Shown here piece by piece: positions 48,590 to 56,845 of a DNA stretch of 64,000 nt (the stretch's first letter is position 1; the number at the start of each line of letters is the position of its first letter). Both the position numbers and the translations under genes were made by a program. The stretch covers positions 310,001 to 374,000 of the forward strand of contig CAVSNQ010000013.1 in the NCBI GenBank assembly GCA_963729365.1, in the 5' to 3' direction. The stretch comes from JASHPR01 sp963729365. Its GTDB lineage: Bacteria > Actinomycetota > Actinomycetes > Streptosporangiales > Streptosporangiaceae. The notes under the pieces were generated by a model, which saw only the letters and a program-made list of their open reading frames with translations, did not search any database and was not told the DNA's origin.

Positions 48590-49324
48590 TCAGGCCCAGC
48601 GGCCGGACCCGGAGAGCGCGAGCGCCGCAGCCACCGCCCCGGCCGACGACGAGCGCATGACCGTCGGCCCCAGGCGGGCGGGCATCGCCCCGGCCCGCAC
48701 CACGGCGTCAGCCTCCGCCGGGCTCACCCCGCCTTCCGGCCCGACGATCACCATGATCTCTCCGCGGTCCGGCAGGCTGATGCTGCCGAACGCGATCGGC
48801 GCGTCGGGATCGAGGAGGATCGCCAGGCCGGCCGTGGCGACCCGGCGCACGATGGCTGGCGTTGCCTCGGGCCCGGTCACCTCGGGGATCCAGGCGCGCC
48901 GTGACTGTTTGGTCGCCTGGATCGCCGTCGCCTGCCAGCGGGCCAGAGACTTGTCCGCCCGGCCGCCGCGCCAGCGGGCCACGCAGCGCTCCGCTTGCCA
49001 GGCGATCACGGCATCGACGCCCACCTCGGTCATGATCTCGACGGCAAGCTCGCCGCGGTCGCCCTTGGGAATGGCCTGAACCACCACGATCCTCGGCTCT
49101 GCGGCCGGGACGGCGCGCCTGGCCAGCACGGCCAGCTCGATCACGCCGGGCGTGACGCCGGTCACCACGCATTCGGCGATCGTGCCTGCCCCGTCAGTCA
49201 CGTCGGCCCGCTCGCCGACGGAGAGCCGGCGCACCGTCGCCGCATGGCGGCCCTCCGCCCCGGAAAGGGCGATCGAGCCGCGCTCAAGCTCGGCGCCGTC
49301 GGCCAGGAAGACCGGCGGCCTCAG
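48590..49324 (-). CDS. rsmE: 16S rRNA (uracil1498-N3)-methyltransferase, probable CTG start
   Basis: SPOUT methyltransferase acting on U1498 of 16S rRNA. The C-terminal knot is clear: VIVGPEGGVSPAEADAV and LGPTVMRSSSAGAVAAALAL. The PUA-like N-terminus (PPVFLADGAELERGSIALSG, then AEGRHAATVRRLSVGERADV) is encoded upstream of the first conventional start (GTG 49234), but the frame has no ATG/GTG/TTG there before the in-frame TAG at 49354-49352. CTG at 49324-49322 has GAGGA 7 nt upstream and gives a 244-residue protein of the normal family length. It lies 40 nt after the dnaJ stop. Confidence 0.85.
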   Translation of the reverse strand: MRPPVFLADGAELERGSIALSGAEGRHAATVRRLSVGERADVTDGAGTIAECVVTGVTPGVIELAVLARRAVPAAEPRIVVVQAIPKGDRGELAVEIMTEVGVDAVIAWQAERCVARWRGGRADKSLARWQATAIQATKQSRRAWIPEVTGPEATPAIVRRVATAGLAILLDPDAPIAFGSISLPDRGEIMVIVGPEGGVSPAEADAVVRAGAMPARLGPTVMRSSSAGAVAAALALSGSGRWA

Positions 49325-49364
49325 TGCTGGTTCCTCAGTGCTGGCTCCCGGCTAGTCCCTCGCG

Positions 49365-50495
49365 TCAGCGGCCGTTGAACGCATCACGCAGCCGGGAGAA
49401 GAACCCTTGCTGGCCCGGCGCGAACCGGCCGGGCGGCGACTCCTCGCCGCGCAGCTTGGCCAGCTCCCTGAGCAGGTTCTCCTGCTCGGGTTCGATCTTC
49501 GTCGGCGTCTCCACGGTCACGTGGATGAGCAGGTCACCGCGGCCGCTGGCGTTCAGGTGCGCCGTTCCCTGGCCATACAGCGGGATCGCCTGCCCGGACT
49601 GGGTACCCGGCCGGATGTCCACATCGGCCGGGCCGTCCAGCGTCTGCACCTTCAGGGTCGCCCCGAGCGCCGCGGCCACCATCGGGATGGTCACGGTGCA
49701 GTGCAGGTCATCACCCTGGCGCTCAAAGATCGTGTGCGGTCGCTGCACGATCTCGAGGAACAGGTCCCCGGGCTGCCCGCCGCCCGGCCCGGTCTCGCCC
49801 TCCCCGGCCAGCTGGATGTGCGTCCCGTCCTCCACGCCGGCCGGAATACGGACCTTGATGGTGCGGCGGGTGCGCACCCGGCCCTCGCCGTCGCACTCCG
49901 AGCACGGCCTGCGGATGACGGTGCCGAACCCGCCGCAGCCCGGGCACGGCCTGGACGTCATCACCTGGCCGAGGAACGACCGGGTTACCTGGCTCACCTC
50001 GCCGCGCCCGTTGCATACCTCGCAGGTCTCCGGGTGGCTGCCCGGAGCCGTGCCCTCGCCGGAACAGTTCGGGCAGACGACAGCGGTGTCCACGACCAGG
50101 TCCCTGGTCGTGCCGAAGGCGCATTCGGCCAGGTCGAGCTCGACGCGTATGGTCGCGTTCCGGCCGCGCCGGGCCCGGCTCCGCGGCCCGCGGGTGCCCG
50201 TTCCGGCCCCGAAGAAGGCATCCATGATGTCGCTGAAGGGGAACCCGGCCCCGAAGCCACCCGGGCCCGCTCCGGCCTGCGCAAAGGGGTCAGCGCCCAG
50301 GTCGTACATCTGCCGCTTGCCCGGGTCGGAGAGAACCTCGTAGGCCTGGGTGATCTCCTTGAACCGCTCCTGAGTCTGCGGATCGGGGTTGACGTCGGGA
50401 TGCAGTTCCCTGGCCAGCCTGCGATAAGCCTTCTTGATCTCGTCAGGATCGGCGTCGCGCCTCACGCCGAGGACGCCGTAGTAGTCGTTAGCCAC
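49365..50495 (-). CDS. dnaJ: Molecular chaperone DnaJ
   Basis: 376 aa co-chaperone stimulating DnaK. J domain with HPD: ARELHPDVNPDPQTQERF; a Gly/Phe region; four zinc-finger CxxCxGxG repeats (CPNCSGEG, CEVCNGRG, CPGCGGFG, CSECDGEG); then the two C-terminal beta domains with HLNASGRGDLLIHVTVETP. It lies 8 nt behind hrcA, making it the second, HrcA-regulated DnaJ of actinobacteria (the other usually lies with dnaK-grpE). Confidence 0.96.
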   Translation of the reverse strand: MANDYYGVLGVRRDADPDEIKKAYRRLARELHPDVNPDPQTQERFKEITQAYEVLSDPGKRQMYDLGADPFAQAGAGPGGFGAGFPFSDIMDAFFGAGTGTRGPRSRARRGRNATIRVELDLAECAFGTTRDLVVDTAVVCPNCSGEGTAPGSHPETCEVCNGRGEVSQVTRSFLGQVMTSRPCPGCGGFGTVIRRPCSECDGEGRVRTRRTIKVRIPAGVEDGTHIQLAGEGETGPGGGQPGDLFLEIVQRPHTIFERQGDDLHCTVTIPMVAAALGATLKVQTLDGPADVDIRPGTQSGQAIPLYGQGTAHLNASGRGDLLIHVTVETPTKIEPEQENLLRELAKLRGEESPPGRFAPGQQGFFSRLRDAFNGR

Positions 50496-50503
50496 CGCGC
50501 CCC

Positions 50504-51517
50504 CTACGACTCGGCCAGAAGCTGGCCTACGTACCGTGCCACCGCGCGCACCGCTCCCATCGCTGTCGGGTAGTCCATTCGGGTCGGGCCAAGCACGCCC
50601 AGCTTCGCCAGCGCCCGATCGCCCGAGCCGTAGCCCGTTGCCACCACAGAGGTACTCTGCAGGCCCTGCACCTCGTTCTCTGAACCGATCCTGACCGTCA
50701 GCGATTCCTGATCGCCGGACTCGCCGAGCAGCCGCATGAGCACGACCTGTTCCTCGAGTGCCTCGAGAACCTCGTGCAGTCCCTGAGTGAAGTCGGACGG
50801 CGTCAGGTTGGCTGCGCCACCGACGACGATGCGCTCTTCATGCCGCTCTACCAGAGTTTCCAGGATCACGGAGAACACCGCAGCCGCATTCCCGCGCTCG
50901 GTAGGCGTTACCCGCTCGGGAAGCTCAGCGACCACCGATGCGACCTCGGTCAGCCTGCGCCCGTCGAGGCAGGCGTTCAGGACCGCGCGCAGCTGGGTTA
51001 TCGAGTCCTCGTAGATCATGCCGGGGAGGTCGACAGCACGCTGCTCCACCCGCCCGGTGTCGGTGATCAGTACCAGCAGCAGCCGCCGGTCGGCCAGCGG
51101 CACAAGCTCGATGTGCCGCACCGAAGACCTGGTCAGCGAGGGGTACTGGACCACCGCCACCTGGCGGGTCAGCTGGGCGAGCAGCCGGACCGTCCGCATC
51201 ACGACATCGTCGAGGTCATAGGCGCCGGCCAGGAACGTTTCGATGGCCCGGCGCTCAGCGGACGAAAACGGCCTGACTCCGGACAGCCGGTCCACGAACA
51301 GCCGGTAGCCCTTGTCCGTGGGCACCCGACCCGCGCTCGTGTGGGGCTGGACAATGAAGCCCTGCTCCTCGAGCACGGCCATATCATTGCGGATGGTCGC
51401 CGGGGAGACGTCCAGGTTGTGCCGGTCGACAAGCGACTTGGAGCCAACCGGCTCATTAGTGGACACGTAGTCCTCGACGATGGCGCGCAGCACGGCCAAC
51501 TTCCTGTCGTCGAGCAC
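50504..51517 (-). CDS. hrcA: Heat-inducible transcription repressor HrcA
   Basis: 337 aa from GTG 51517 with GGGAGGTGA just upstream; the frame extends to 51625 without homology. N-terminal winged helix: RKLAVLRAIVEDYVSTNEPV and SPATIRNDMAVLEEQGF; then GRVPTDKGYRLFVD and the GAF-like dimerisation domain. HrcA binds CIRCE, and a CIRCE element lies 14 nt upstream of the start, so hrcA-dnaJ is autorepressed. Regulation probably also responds to GroEL, as known for the family. Confidence 0.96.
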   Translation of the reverse strand: MLDDRKLAVLRAIVEDYVSTNEPVGSKSLVDRHNLDVSPATIRNDMAVLEEQGFIVQPHTSAGRVPTDKGYRLFVDRLSGVRPFSSAERRAIETFLAGAYDLDDVVMRTVRLLAQLTRQVAVVQYPSLTRSSVRHIELVPLADRRLLLVLITDTGRVEQRAVDLPGMIYEDSITQLRAVLNACLDGRRLTEVASVVAELPERVTPTERGNAAAVFSVILETLVERHEERIVVGGAANLTPSDFTQGLHEVLEALEEQVVLMRLLGESGDQESLTVRIGSENEVQGLQSTSVVATGYGSGDRALAKLGVLGPTRMDYPTAMGAVRAVARYVGQLLAES

Positions 51518-51530
51518 GCGCTCACCTCCC

Positions 51531-51555
51531 TGGCACTCCGATATCACGAGTGCCA
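51531..51555. promoter_or_regulatory. CIRCE operator
   Basis: Inverted repeat TGGCACTC - 9 nt - GAGTGCCA, against the consensus TTAGCACTC-N9-GAGTGCTAA. It is immediately upstream of hrcA, with the ribosome site 3-4 nt downstream of it on the minus strand. A -10-like TAGACT at 51561-51556 would put the transcription start inside the element. Confidence 0.9.
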
Positions 51556-51668
51556 AGTCTATGGCGGGAAGGATACTGGGATGGCGCACCAACGTCACCA
51601 CCGAGTTCTTGGACGCCGTCGGCACCGTCTAGCGTGATGGGAGGAAGGGGCAGGAGAGCCGAACGCTC

Positions 51669-52373
51669 ATGACCACCAATCCACCGCAGCCGAGACCGGA
51701 ATGGTCAACGTCCGGGCTCCCGTCGTCGGAGCCCCTTGACGCCCTCCCAGCCGCCGAAGACGGCTTCCACGGGGCCGGGGACCGGTTCCACACCGGACCC
51801 CAGGACCGCTTCCACACCGGACCCCAGGACCGGCTCCACACCGGACCTCAGGACCGCCTGCCGGGCGGCCCCGGCCGGTGGCCGACAACGCGGTCGCCCT
51901 GGCCGGGTGCGGTCATGGCGCACCCGCAACCGGCTGGCCGTTCCGGGCCGGGAACGGGCCAGCAACCCCTGGCCGCGGCGCAGGAACCGGCGGAACCCCC
52001 CAGTCAGCCAGGTCCCGCGGAGCCGGGCGACGAGCGCCTGGCCACACTCAGCTACCTGGGCGTGCCCTTCCTCGGCCCGCTGGTCCCGCTGGCCATCTAC
52101 CTGCTGAAGAAGCGGACATCGGGTTATGTCCGCAGCCACTCGGCCCAGGCGCTTAACCTGTCGATCACCACGCTGCTGTACACCGTCTGCGCCCTGATCC
52201 TGGGCGCGATGCTGGCCCTCGACAACATCGTGATCGCCCTCATCATCGTGGTGCCGCTGGCCGTCGCGCTGTGGCTGGCCACGCTGGGTTACGTGATCGT
52301 GGCCGGATCCAAGGCCAACCGGGGCGACTATTACCCGATCCCGGCGTGGTTCTGCGCCGCTCTGGTGCGCTAG
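51669..52373 (+). CDS. DUF4870 domain membrane protein with HTGPQDR repeats
   Basis: 234 aa. The C-terminal ~110 residues are DUF4870: ERLATLSYLGVPFLGPLVPL, KKRTSGYVRSHSAQALNLSI, then two more spans and GYVIVAGSKANRGDYYPIPAW. The N-terminal 110 residues are disordered and include three copies of an eight-residue unit around HTGPQDR. Function is unknown; the DUF4870 family is membrane-bound. Divergent from hrcA and 41 nt from the hemW stop. Near-identical placement after hrcA is common in actinobacteria. Confidence 0.85.
   Translation: MTTNPPQPRPEWSTSGLPSSEPLDALPAAEDGFHGAGDRFHTGPQDRFHTGPQDRLHTGPQDRLPGGPGRWPTTRSPWPGAVMAHPQPAGRSGPGTGQQPLAAAQEPAEPPSQPGPAEPGDERLATLSYLGVPFLGPLVPLAIYLLKKRTSGYVRSHSAQALNLSITTLLYTVCALILGAMLALDNIVIALIIVVPLAVALWLATLGYVIVAGSKANRGDYYPIPAWFCAALVR
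51780..51851. repeat. 24-bp in-frame tandem repeat
   Basis: Three contiguous 24-bp units (51780-51803, 51804-51827, 51828-51851), nearly identical, encoding the HTGPQDR repeats in the disordered N-terminus of the DUF4870 protein. The length keeps the frame. Confidence 0.85.
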
Positions 52374-52414
52374 GGGCTCCCGCGAGCGCCCTCCGGTGCG
52401 GCGCGAAGCCCCCT

Positions 52415-53638
52415 TCAGTCCGTCAGGCCGCGGATCACCGCATCGGCGAGGAGCCTCCCGGACGGCGTCAGGGCCACCCGGCCTTCGGCATGCGCGGCCC
52501 GCTCCGCGAGCCCGTCCTGAACGGCGGCCGCCGCAGCAGCCTGCCCGGCCGGCGTTAGCTCGTCCAGCGGGCAGCCCGCCGCCAGCCGGGTCAGCAGCAT
52601 GATCCGTTCGGTCCGGCGTTCCGACGGGGTCAGGATCTCGCGCGCCTGCCCCGGGCTCACGCCGGCCGCGATCCGGGCGGCGTACGCGGCCGGGTGCCGC
52701 ACGTTCCACCACCGGGTTCCGCCGACGTGGCTGTGCGCGCCCGGGCCGATGCCCCACCAGTCCCCGCCGGTCCAGTAGAGCAGGTTGTGCCGGCACATCG
52801 CGTCCGGCGACGCCGCCCAGTTGGAGATTTCATACCAGCGCAGGCCCGCTTCGGCGAGCAGGTCGTCGGCGGCCAGATACCGGTCGGCCATCACGTCATC
52901 GTCCGGCGCGGCCATCTCCCCCCGGCCGATCCTGGCGGCCAGCCTGGTGCCCGGCTCGACGATCAGCGCGTAGCCGGAGATGTGGTCGGGCCCGGCCGAT
53001 ACGGCGCTGCGCAACGACCGGATCCAGTCCTCGTCGGTCTCGCCCGGGGTGCCGTAGATCAGGTCCAGGCTGACGTGCTCGAAGCCGGCCGAGCGCGCCC
53101 ACGCCACGCACTGTTCCGGCCGCCCGGGGTGGTGCTGTCGATCCAGGACGCTCAGCACGTGGCTGACCGCGCTCTGCATGCCGATCGAGATCCGGGTGAA
53201 GCCGCTGGCCCGCAACTCGGCCAGGGCTCGCTGGTCGATGGTCTCCGGGTTCGCCTCGGCGGTCACCTCGGCATCGGGAGCCAGCCCGAACTCGCCGTCG
53301 ATCGCGGCCAGGATCGCGGCCAGATCGCCGGGCGGCAGCAGGGTCGGCGTCCCGCCGCCGAAGAACACCGTGCCGACCGGGGCCGCGCCGCGGCCGAGCA
53401 CCTTTCGCGCCTGCCGGACCTCCTCGATGGCCTGGCCCGCGTAGGAGTCCCGGCTGGCATCCGGCCCCAGTTCGCTGGCCGTGTAGGTGTTGAAGTCGCA
53501 GTAGCCGCACCGGGTCACGCAGAAGGGCACGTGCACGTAGACGCCGAACGGGCGCTGGCCGGACCCGGCCCGGGCGCCGGGCGGCAGCGCGCCGTCGGCC
53601 GGGACGGGCGCGCCGTCTGGTGGCGGGCCTGGGGACAC
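52415..53638 (-). CDS. hemW: Heme chaperone HemW / radical SAM coproporphyrinogen oxidase-like protein
   Basis: 407 aa from GTG 53638. The radical-SAM cluster motif is FCVTRCGYCDF (CxxxCxxC), followed by FFGGGTPTLLPPGDLAAIL, EANPETID, RISIGMQSAVSHVLSVLDR and LIYGTPGETDEDWIRSL. A C-terminal HemN-type domain is present. In this branch the protein is now viewed as a heme-trafficking chaperone rather than an oxidase. It lies between the DUF4870 gene and lepA, as in other actinobacteria. Confidence 0.94.
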   Translation of the reverse strand: MSPGPPPDGAPVPADGALPPGARAGSGQRPFGVYVHVPFCVTRCGYCDFNTYTASELGPDASRDSYAGQAIEEVRQARKVLGRGAAPVGTVFFGGGTPTLLPPGDLAAILAAIDGEFGLAPDAEVTAEANPETIDQRALAELRASGFTRISIGMQSAVSHVLSVLDRQHHPGRPEQCVAWARSAGFEHVSLDLIYGTPGETDEDWIRSLRSAVSAGPDHISGYALIVEPGTRLAARIGRGEMAAPDDDVMADRYLAADDLLAEAGLRWYEISNWAASPDAMCRHNLLYWTGGDWWGIGPGAHSHVGGTRWWNVRHPAAYAARIAAGVSPGQAREILTPSERRTERIMLLTRLAAGCPLDELTPAGQAAAAAAVQDGLAERAAHAEGRVALTPSGRLLADAVIRGLTD

Positions 53639-53740
53639 ACCGGCACCGTAGCCCCGGTCCCGCCGCTGGTCGAACCCTGGCCGGGTCCGGACTCAGCGCA
53701 GCCGGGTTAAGCTGACGGCATCGGGGAGCGGGAGGTACCG

Positions 53741-54235
53741 ATGACGGTGCAATCGGGGTACGGAATTCCGGCCGTGGGTCAGGCCTACCTGCGGGCGTCC
53801 ACCGCGGACCGGGAACGCGCCGTCGACGTGCTCAAGGCCGGCTACGCCGAGGGCAGGCTGACCAAGGACGAATACGACGCCCGGGCGGACCGGGCGTTTG
53901 CCGCTCGCACGCTCGGCGACCTGGCCATGGTCACCGCCGACCTGCCGGGCGGCGGCCACCCGGCCGCACCACCCTGGCCGCCGGCTCCGGCCAGGACCAA
54001 CGCGATGGCGGTCGCCTCGCTGGCGTGCGGCGTGGGCCAGCCGTTCACCCTCTTCCTCAGCACGATCCCGGCCATCGTCCTCGGCCACATGGCCCGCCGC
54101 GAGATACGCCGCACCGGTGAGAACGGCATGGGCCTGGCCGCCGCCGGGCTGGCCCTGGGCTGGACCGGTTTCATCATGGTGGTGGCGGCCTGCCTGTTCA
54201 TCGTGGTCCTGGCCGTCCTGGTCGCGCGTCTATGA
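53741..54235 (+). CDS. DUF1707/DUF4190 membrane protein
   Basis: 164 aa, ATG 53741 with GGGAGG 7 nt upstream. N-terminal DUF1707 helix pair: STADRERAVDVLKAGYAEGR and LTKDEYDARADRAF. After a Pro-rich linker, a two-span DUF4190 domain: NAMAVASLACGVGQPFTLFL, AIVLGHMARREIRRTGENG, MGLAAAGLALGW, and a final hydrophobic helix. Function is unknown. It lies between hemW and lepA, converging on lepA with a 25-nt gap. Confidence 0.88.
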   Translation: MTVQSGYGIPAVGQAYLRASTADRERAVDVLKAGYAEGRLTKDEYDARADRAFAARTLGDLAMVTADLPGGGHPAAPPWPPAPARTNAMAVASLACGVGQPFTLFLSTIPAIVLGHMARREIRRTGENGMGLAAAGLALGWTGFIMVVAACLFIVVLAVLVARL

Positions 54236-54260
54236 CCGGCCCTGGTCAGGCCACCCGCCC

Positions 54261-56138
54261 CTAGCGCCGCTTGTCCGGGCCCTGCTCGGTGGACAGGGCC
54301 GCGACGAACGCCTCCTGCGGCACTTCGACCCGCCCGATCACCTTCATCCGGCGCTTGCCCTCCTTCTGCCGCTCCAGCAGCTTGCGCTTGCGCGTGATGT
54401 CACCGCCGTAGCACTTGGCCAGCACGTCCTTGCGCATCGCCCGGATGTTCTCGCGGGCGATCACCCGCGCGCCGATGGCGGCCTGGATCGGCACCTCGAA
54501 CTGCTGCCGCGGGATCAGTTCCTTCAGCCTGGCCGTCATGGCCAGGCCGTACTCGCGCGCCTTGTCGGCGTGCACGATCTGGCTGAACGCGTCCACCGGC
54601 TGGCCCTGCAGCAGGATGTCGACCTTGACCAGATCGGCCTCCTGCTCGCCCGCGGGCTCGTAGTCCAGGGACGCGTAACCGCGGCTGCGGGACTTCAGCT
54701 GGTCGAAGAAGTCGAAGATGATCTCAGCGAGCGGCATGGTGTAGCGGATCTCCACCCGGTCGGCGGACAGGTACTCCATCCCGAGCAGCACGCCGCGCCT
54801 GCCCTGGCACAGTTCCATGATCGTGCCGATGTAGTCACTGGGGGCCAGCACCGTGGCCCGCACCACGGGCTCGAAGACCTGGCCGATCTTGCCCTCGGGG
54901 AACTCACTGGGGTTGGTGACGACCAGCTCGGTGCCCGATTCCAGCACCACGCGGTACACGACGTTCGGAGCGGTGGAGATCAGGCTCAGATCGAACTCCC
55001 GCTCCAGCCGTTCCCTGACGATGTCCATATGCAGCAGGCCGAGGAACCCGCAGCGGAAGCCGAACCCCAGCGCGGTCGACGTCTCCGGCTCGTAGACCAG
55101 CGAGGCGTCGTTCAGCCGGAGCTTGTCCAGCGCGTCGCGCAGTTCCGGGTAGTCGTCCCCGTCTAGCGGATACAGGCCGGAGAACACCATCGGCCTCGGG
55201 TGGTCGTAGCCCGCCAGCGGCTCGAGCGCGGGCCTGCTCGCGCTGGTCACGGTGTCGCCGACCCGCGCCTGGCGCACGTCCTTCACGCCGGTGATCAGGT
55301 AGCCGACCTCGCCAGCGGCCAGGCCGTCAGACGGGACGGGCTCCGGCGAGATCACGCCGACCTCGAGTGTCTCGTGCACCGCCTTGGTGGACAGCATCAG
55401 CGTCTTCTCGCGCCTGGACAGGCGGCCGTCCACCACCCGCACGTAGGTCACCACGCCGCGGTAGGTGTCGTAGACCGAGTCGAAGATCATGGCCCGCGCG
55501 GGCGCGTCCAGATCGCCGGTCGGCGCCGGGACCAGCTCCACGACCGTGTTCAGCAGTTCGGCGACGCCCTCGCCGGTCTTGGCCGAGACCCTGAGGACCT
55601 CAGCCGGATCGCAGCCGATGAGGCCGGCGATCTCCGCCGCGTACTTCTCCGGGTCCGCGGCCGGCAGGTCAATCTTGTTCAGCGCGGGGATCACCTGCAG
55701 GTCGGCGCCGAGGGCCAGGTACAGGTTGGCCAGCGTCTGCGCCTCGATGCCCTGTGCGGCATCCACCAGCAGGACCGCGCCCTCGCAGGCGGCCAGCGAC
55801 CGGGACACCTCGTAGGAGAAGTCAACGTGGCCGGGCGTGTCGATCAGGTTCAGCACGTACTGGCGGCCGTCCCGGCCCCGCCAGGGCAGCCGGACGGCCT
55901 GGCTCTTGATCGTGATGCCGCGCTCGCGTTCGATGTCCATCCGGTCGAGGTACTGCGCGCGCATCTCCCGTTCGCCGACAACGCCAGTGAACTGGAGCAT
56001 CCGGTCCGCGAGCGTGGACTTGCCGTGATCGATATGGGCGATGATGCAGAAATTGCGGATCACCGCCTGATCGGTGCGGCCTGGCTCGGGCATGGGTGGC
56101 TCGGCCGTTCGCGGATCGGGCATTGCTGGCACGGTCAT
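54261..56138 (-). CDS. lepA: Elongation factor 4 (LepA)
   Basis: 625 aa translational GTPase that back-translocates or rescues stalled ribosomes. G1 IIAHIDHGKSTLADRML, G2 region RERGITIKSQAVRL, G3 DTPGHVDFSYEVSRSL, G4 LNKIDLPAAD. The LepA-specific C-terminus is present: RVIARENIRAMRKDVLAKCY and GGDITRKRKLLERQKEGKRR. The start ATG 56138 is followed by in-frame ATGs at about 56123 and 56093; the N-terminal 20 residues are variable in the family. It lies upstream of, and divergent from, rpsT. Confidence 0.97.
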   Translation of the reverse strand: MTVPAMPDPRTAEPPMPEPGRTDQAVIRNFCIIAHIDHGKSTLADRMLQFTGVVGEREMRAQYLDRMDIERERGITIKSQAVRLPWRGRDGRQYVLNLIDTPGHVDFSYEVSRSLAACEGAVLLVDAAQGIEAQTLANLYLALGADLQVIPALNKIDLPAADPEKYAAEIAGLIGCDPAEVLRVSAKTGEGVAELLNTVVELVPAPTGDLDAPARAMIFDSVYDTYRGVVTYVRVVDGRLSRREKTLMLSTKAVHETLEVGVISPEPVPSDGLAAGEVGYLITGVKDVRQARVGDTVTSASRPALEPLAGYDHPRPMVFSGLYPLDGDDYPELRDALDKLRLNDASLVYEPETSTALGFGFRCGFLGLLHMDIVRERLEREFDLSLISTAPNVVYRVVLESGTELVVTNPSEFPEGKIGQVFEPVVRATVLAPSDYIGTIMELCQGRRGVLLGMEYLSADRVEIRYTMPLAEIIFDFFDQLKSRSRGYASLDYEPAGEQEADLVKVDILLQGQPVDAFSQIVHADKAREYGLAMTARLKELIPRQQFEVPIQAAIGARVIARENIRAMRKDVLAKCYGGDITRKRKLLERQKEGKRRMKVIGRVEVPQEAFVAALSTEQGPDKRR

Positions 56139-56550
56139 CCGCCAAGTGATCGTCGGGTCGGGCCCGCTTCGGGATTACGAGCCGGTTGAGCCAGGTGCTC
56201 CGGTCCCGTCCCGGCTCGGTCGGCCCGGCCTGGCTCCCGCAGGACCCGGTTCCATCCGCCATCGCCGCGGGACCTGGTGGGCGCGGGCAGATTCTTGTCG
56301 CCGTCTATGGTCGCACGCCGGGGAGGATGCCCCGGCCAGCGGTGCACTCGGGGCCCGGCGCCGGGGAGGCGGAGGCGGCCGGGAGGGGGGCCGGCGGGGC
56401 GGCCGGTTTGAGCGGGCGGCGTGATCTCGGATATCCTTCGGAGTCGGCTGCCCGCATGCCCGCAACTGTCCTGCTGGGGTGCGACGCCGCGGTCTCGTCG
56501 CGGCGGGGCATATCCGATCGAGCTGACTAATTCTCTAGCGAGGCACACGC
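56139..56550 (+). promoter_or_regulatory. lepA-rpsT divergent intergenic region with rpsT promoter candidate
   Basis: 412 nt without a convincing gene. A promoter candidate for rpsT is TTGAGC at 56408-56413, 18 nt, TATCCT at 56432-56437, which would give a leader of roughly 105 nt. Within it CGGATAT (about 56428) and ATATCCG (about 56509) could pair. A 114-codon reading frame at 56186-56530 shows no recognisable domain and I do not call it. Confidence 0.4.
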
Positions 56551-56820
56551 GTGGCGAATATCAAGTCCCAGATCAAGCGCAACAAGCAGAACGAGAAGGC
56601 GCGGCAGCGCAACAAGGCCGTGAAGTCGGCGCTGAAGACGTCGGTGCGGCAGTTCCGCGAGGCCGCGGACGCGGGCGACGACGACAAGGCGACGCTGGCC
56701 ATGCGGGCGGCCATCGTCAAGCTGGACAAGGCGGCCAGCAAGGGCGTCATCCACAAGAACCAGGCGGCCAACCGGAAGTCGGCGATCGCCAAGCGCGCCG
56801 CGGAGCTGAAGAGCGGCTGA
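56551..56820 (+). CDS. rpsT: 30S ribosomal protein S20
   Basis: 89 aa from GTG 56551 with GAGG 7 nt upstream. Sequence VANIKSQIKRNKQNEKARQR, then NKAVKSALKTSVRQFREAA and GVIHKNQAANRKSAIAKRA is standard S20, a small helical protein that binds 16S rRNA in the body of the 30S subunit. Convergent with holA, whose stop is 25 nt downstream. Confidence 0.97.
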   Translation: MANIKSQIKRNKQNEKARQRNKAVKSALKTSVRQFREAADAGDDDKATLAMRAAIVKLDKAASKGVIHKNQAANRKSAIAKRAAELKSG

Positions 56821-56845
56821 CCGCGCCGGCGTCGGCGGACCGCGG

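Noticed and set aside
56428..56515. Structured S20 autoregulatory leader
   Set aside because: Only a 7-bp long-range pairing is visible; without comparative data it cannot be separated from chance.
56186..56530. 114-codon frame between lepA and rpsT
   Set aside because: Low-complexity Gly/Pro/Arg content, no ribosome site and no recognisable domain; it also overlaps the rpsT promoter candidate.
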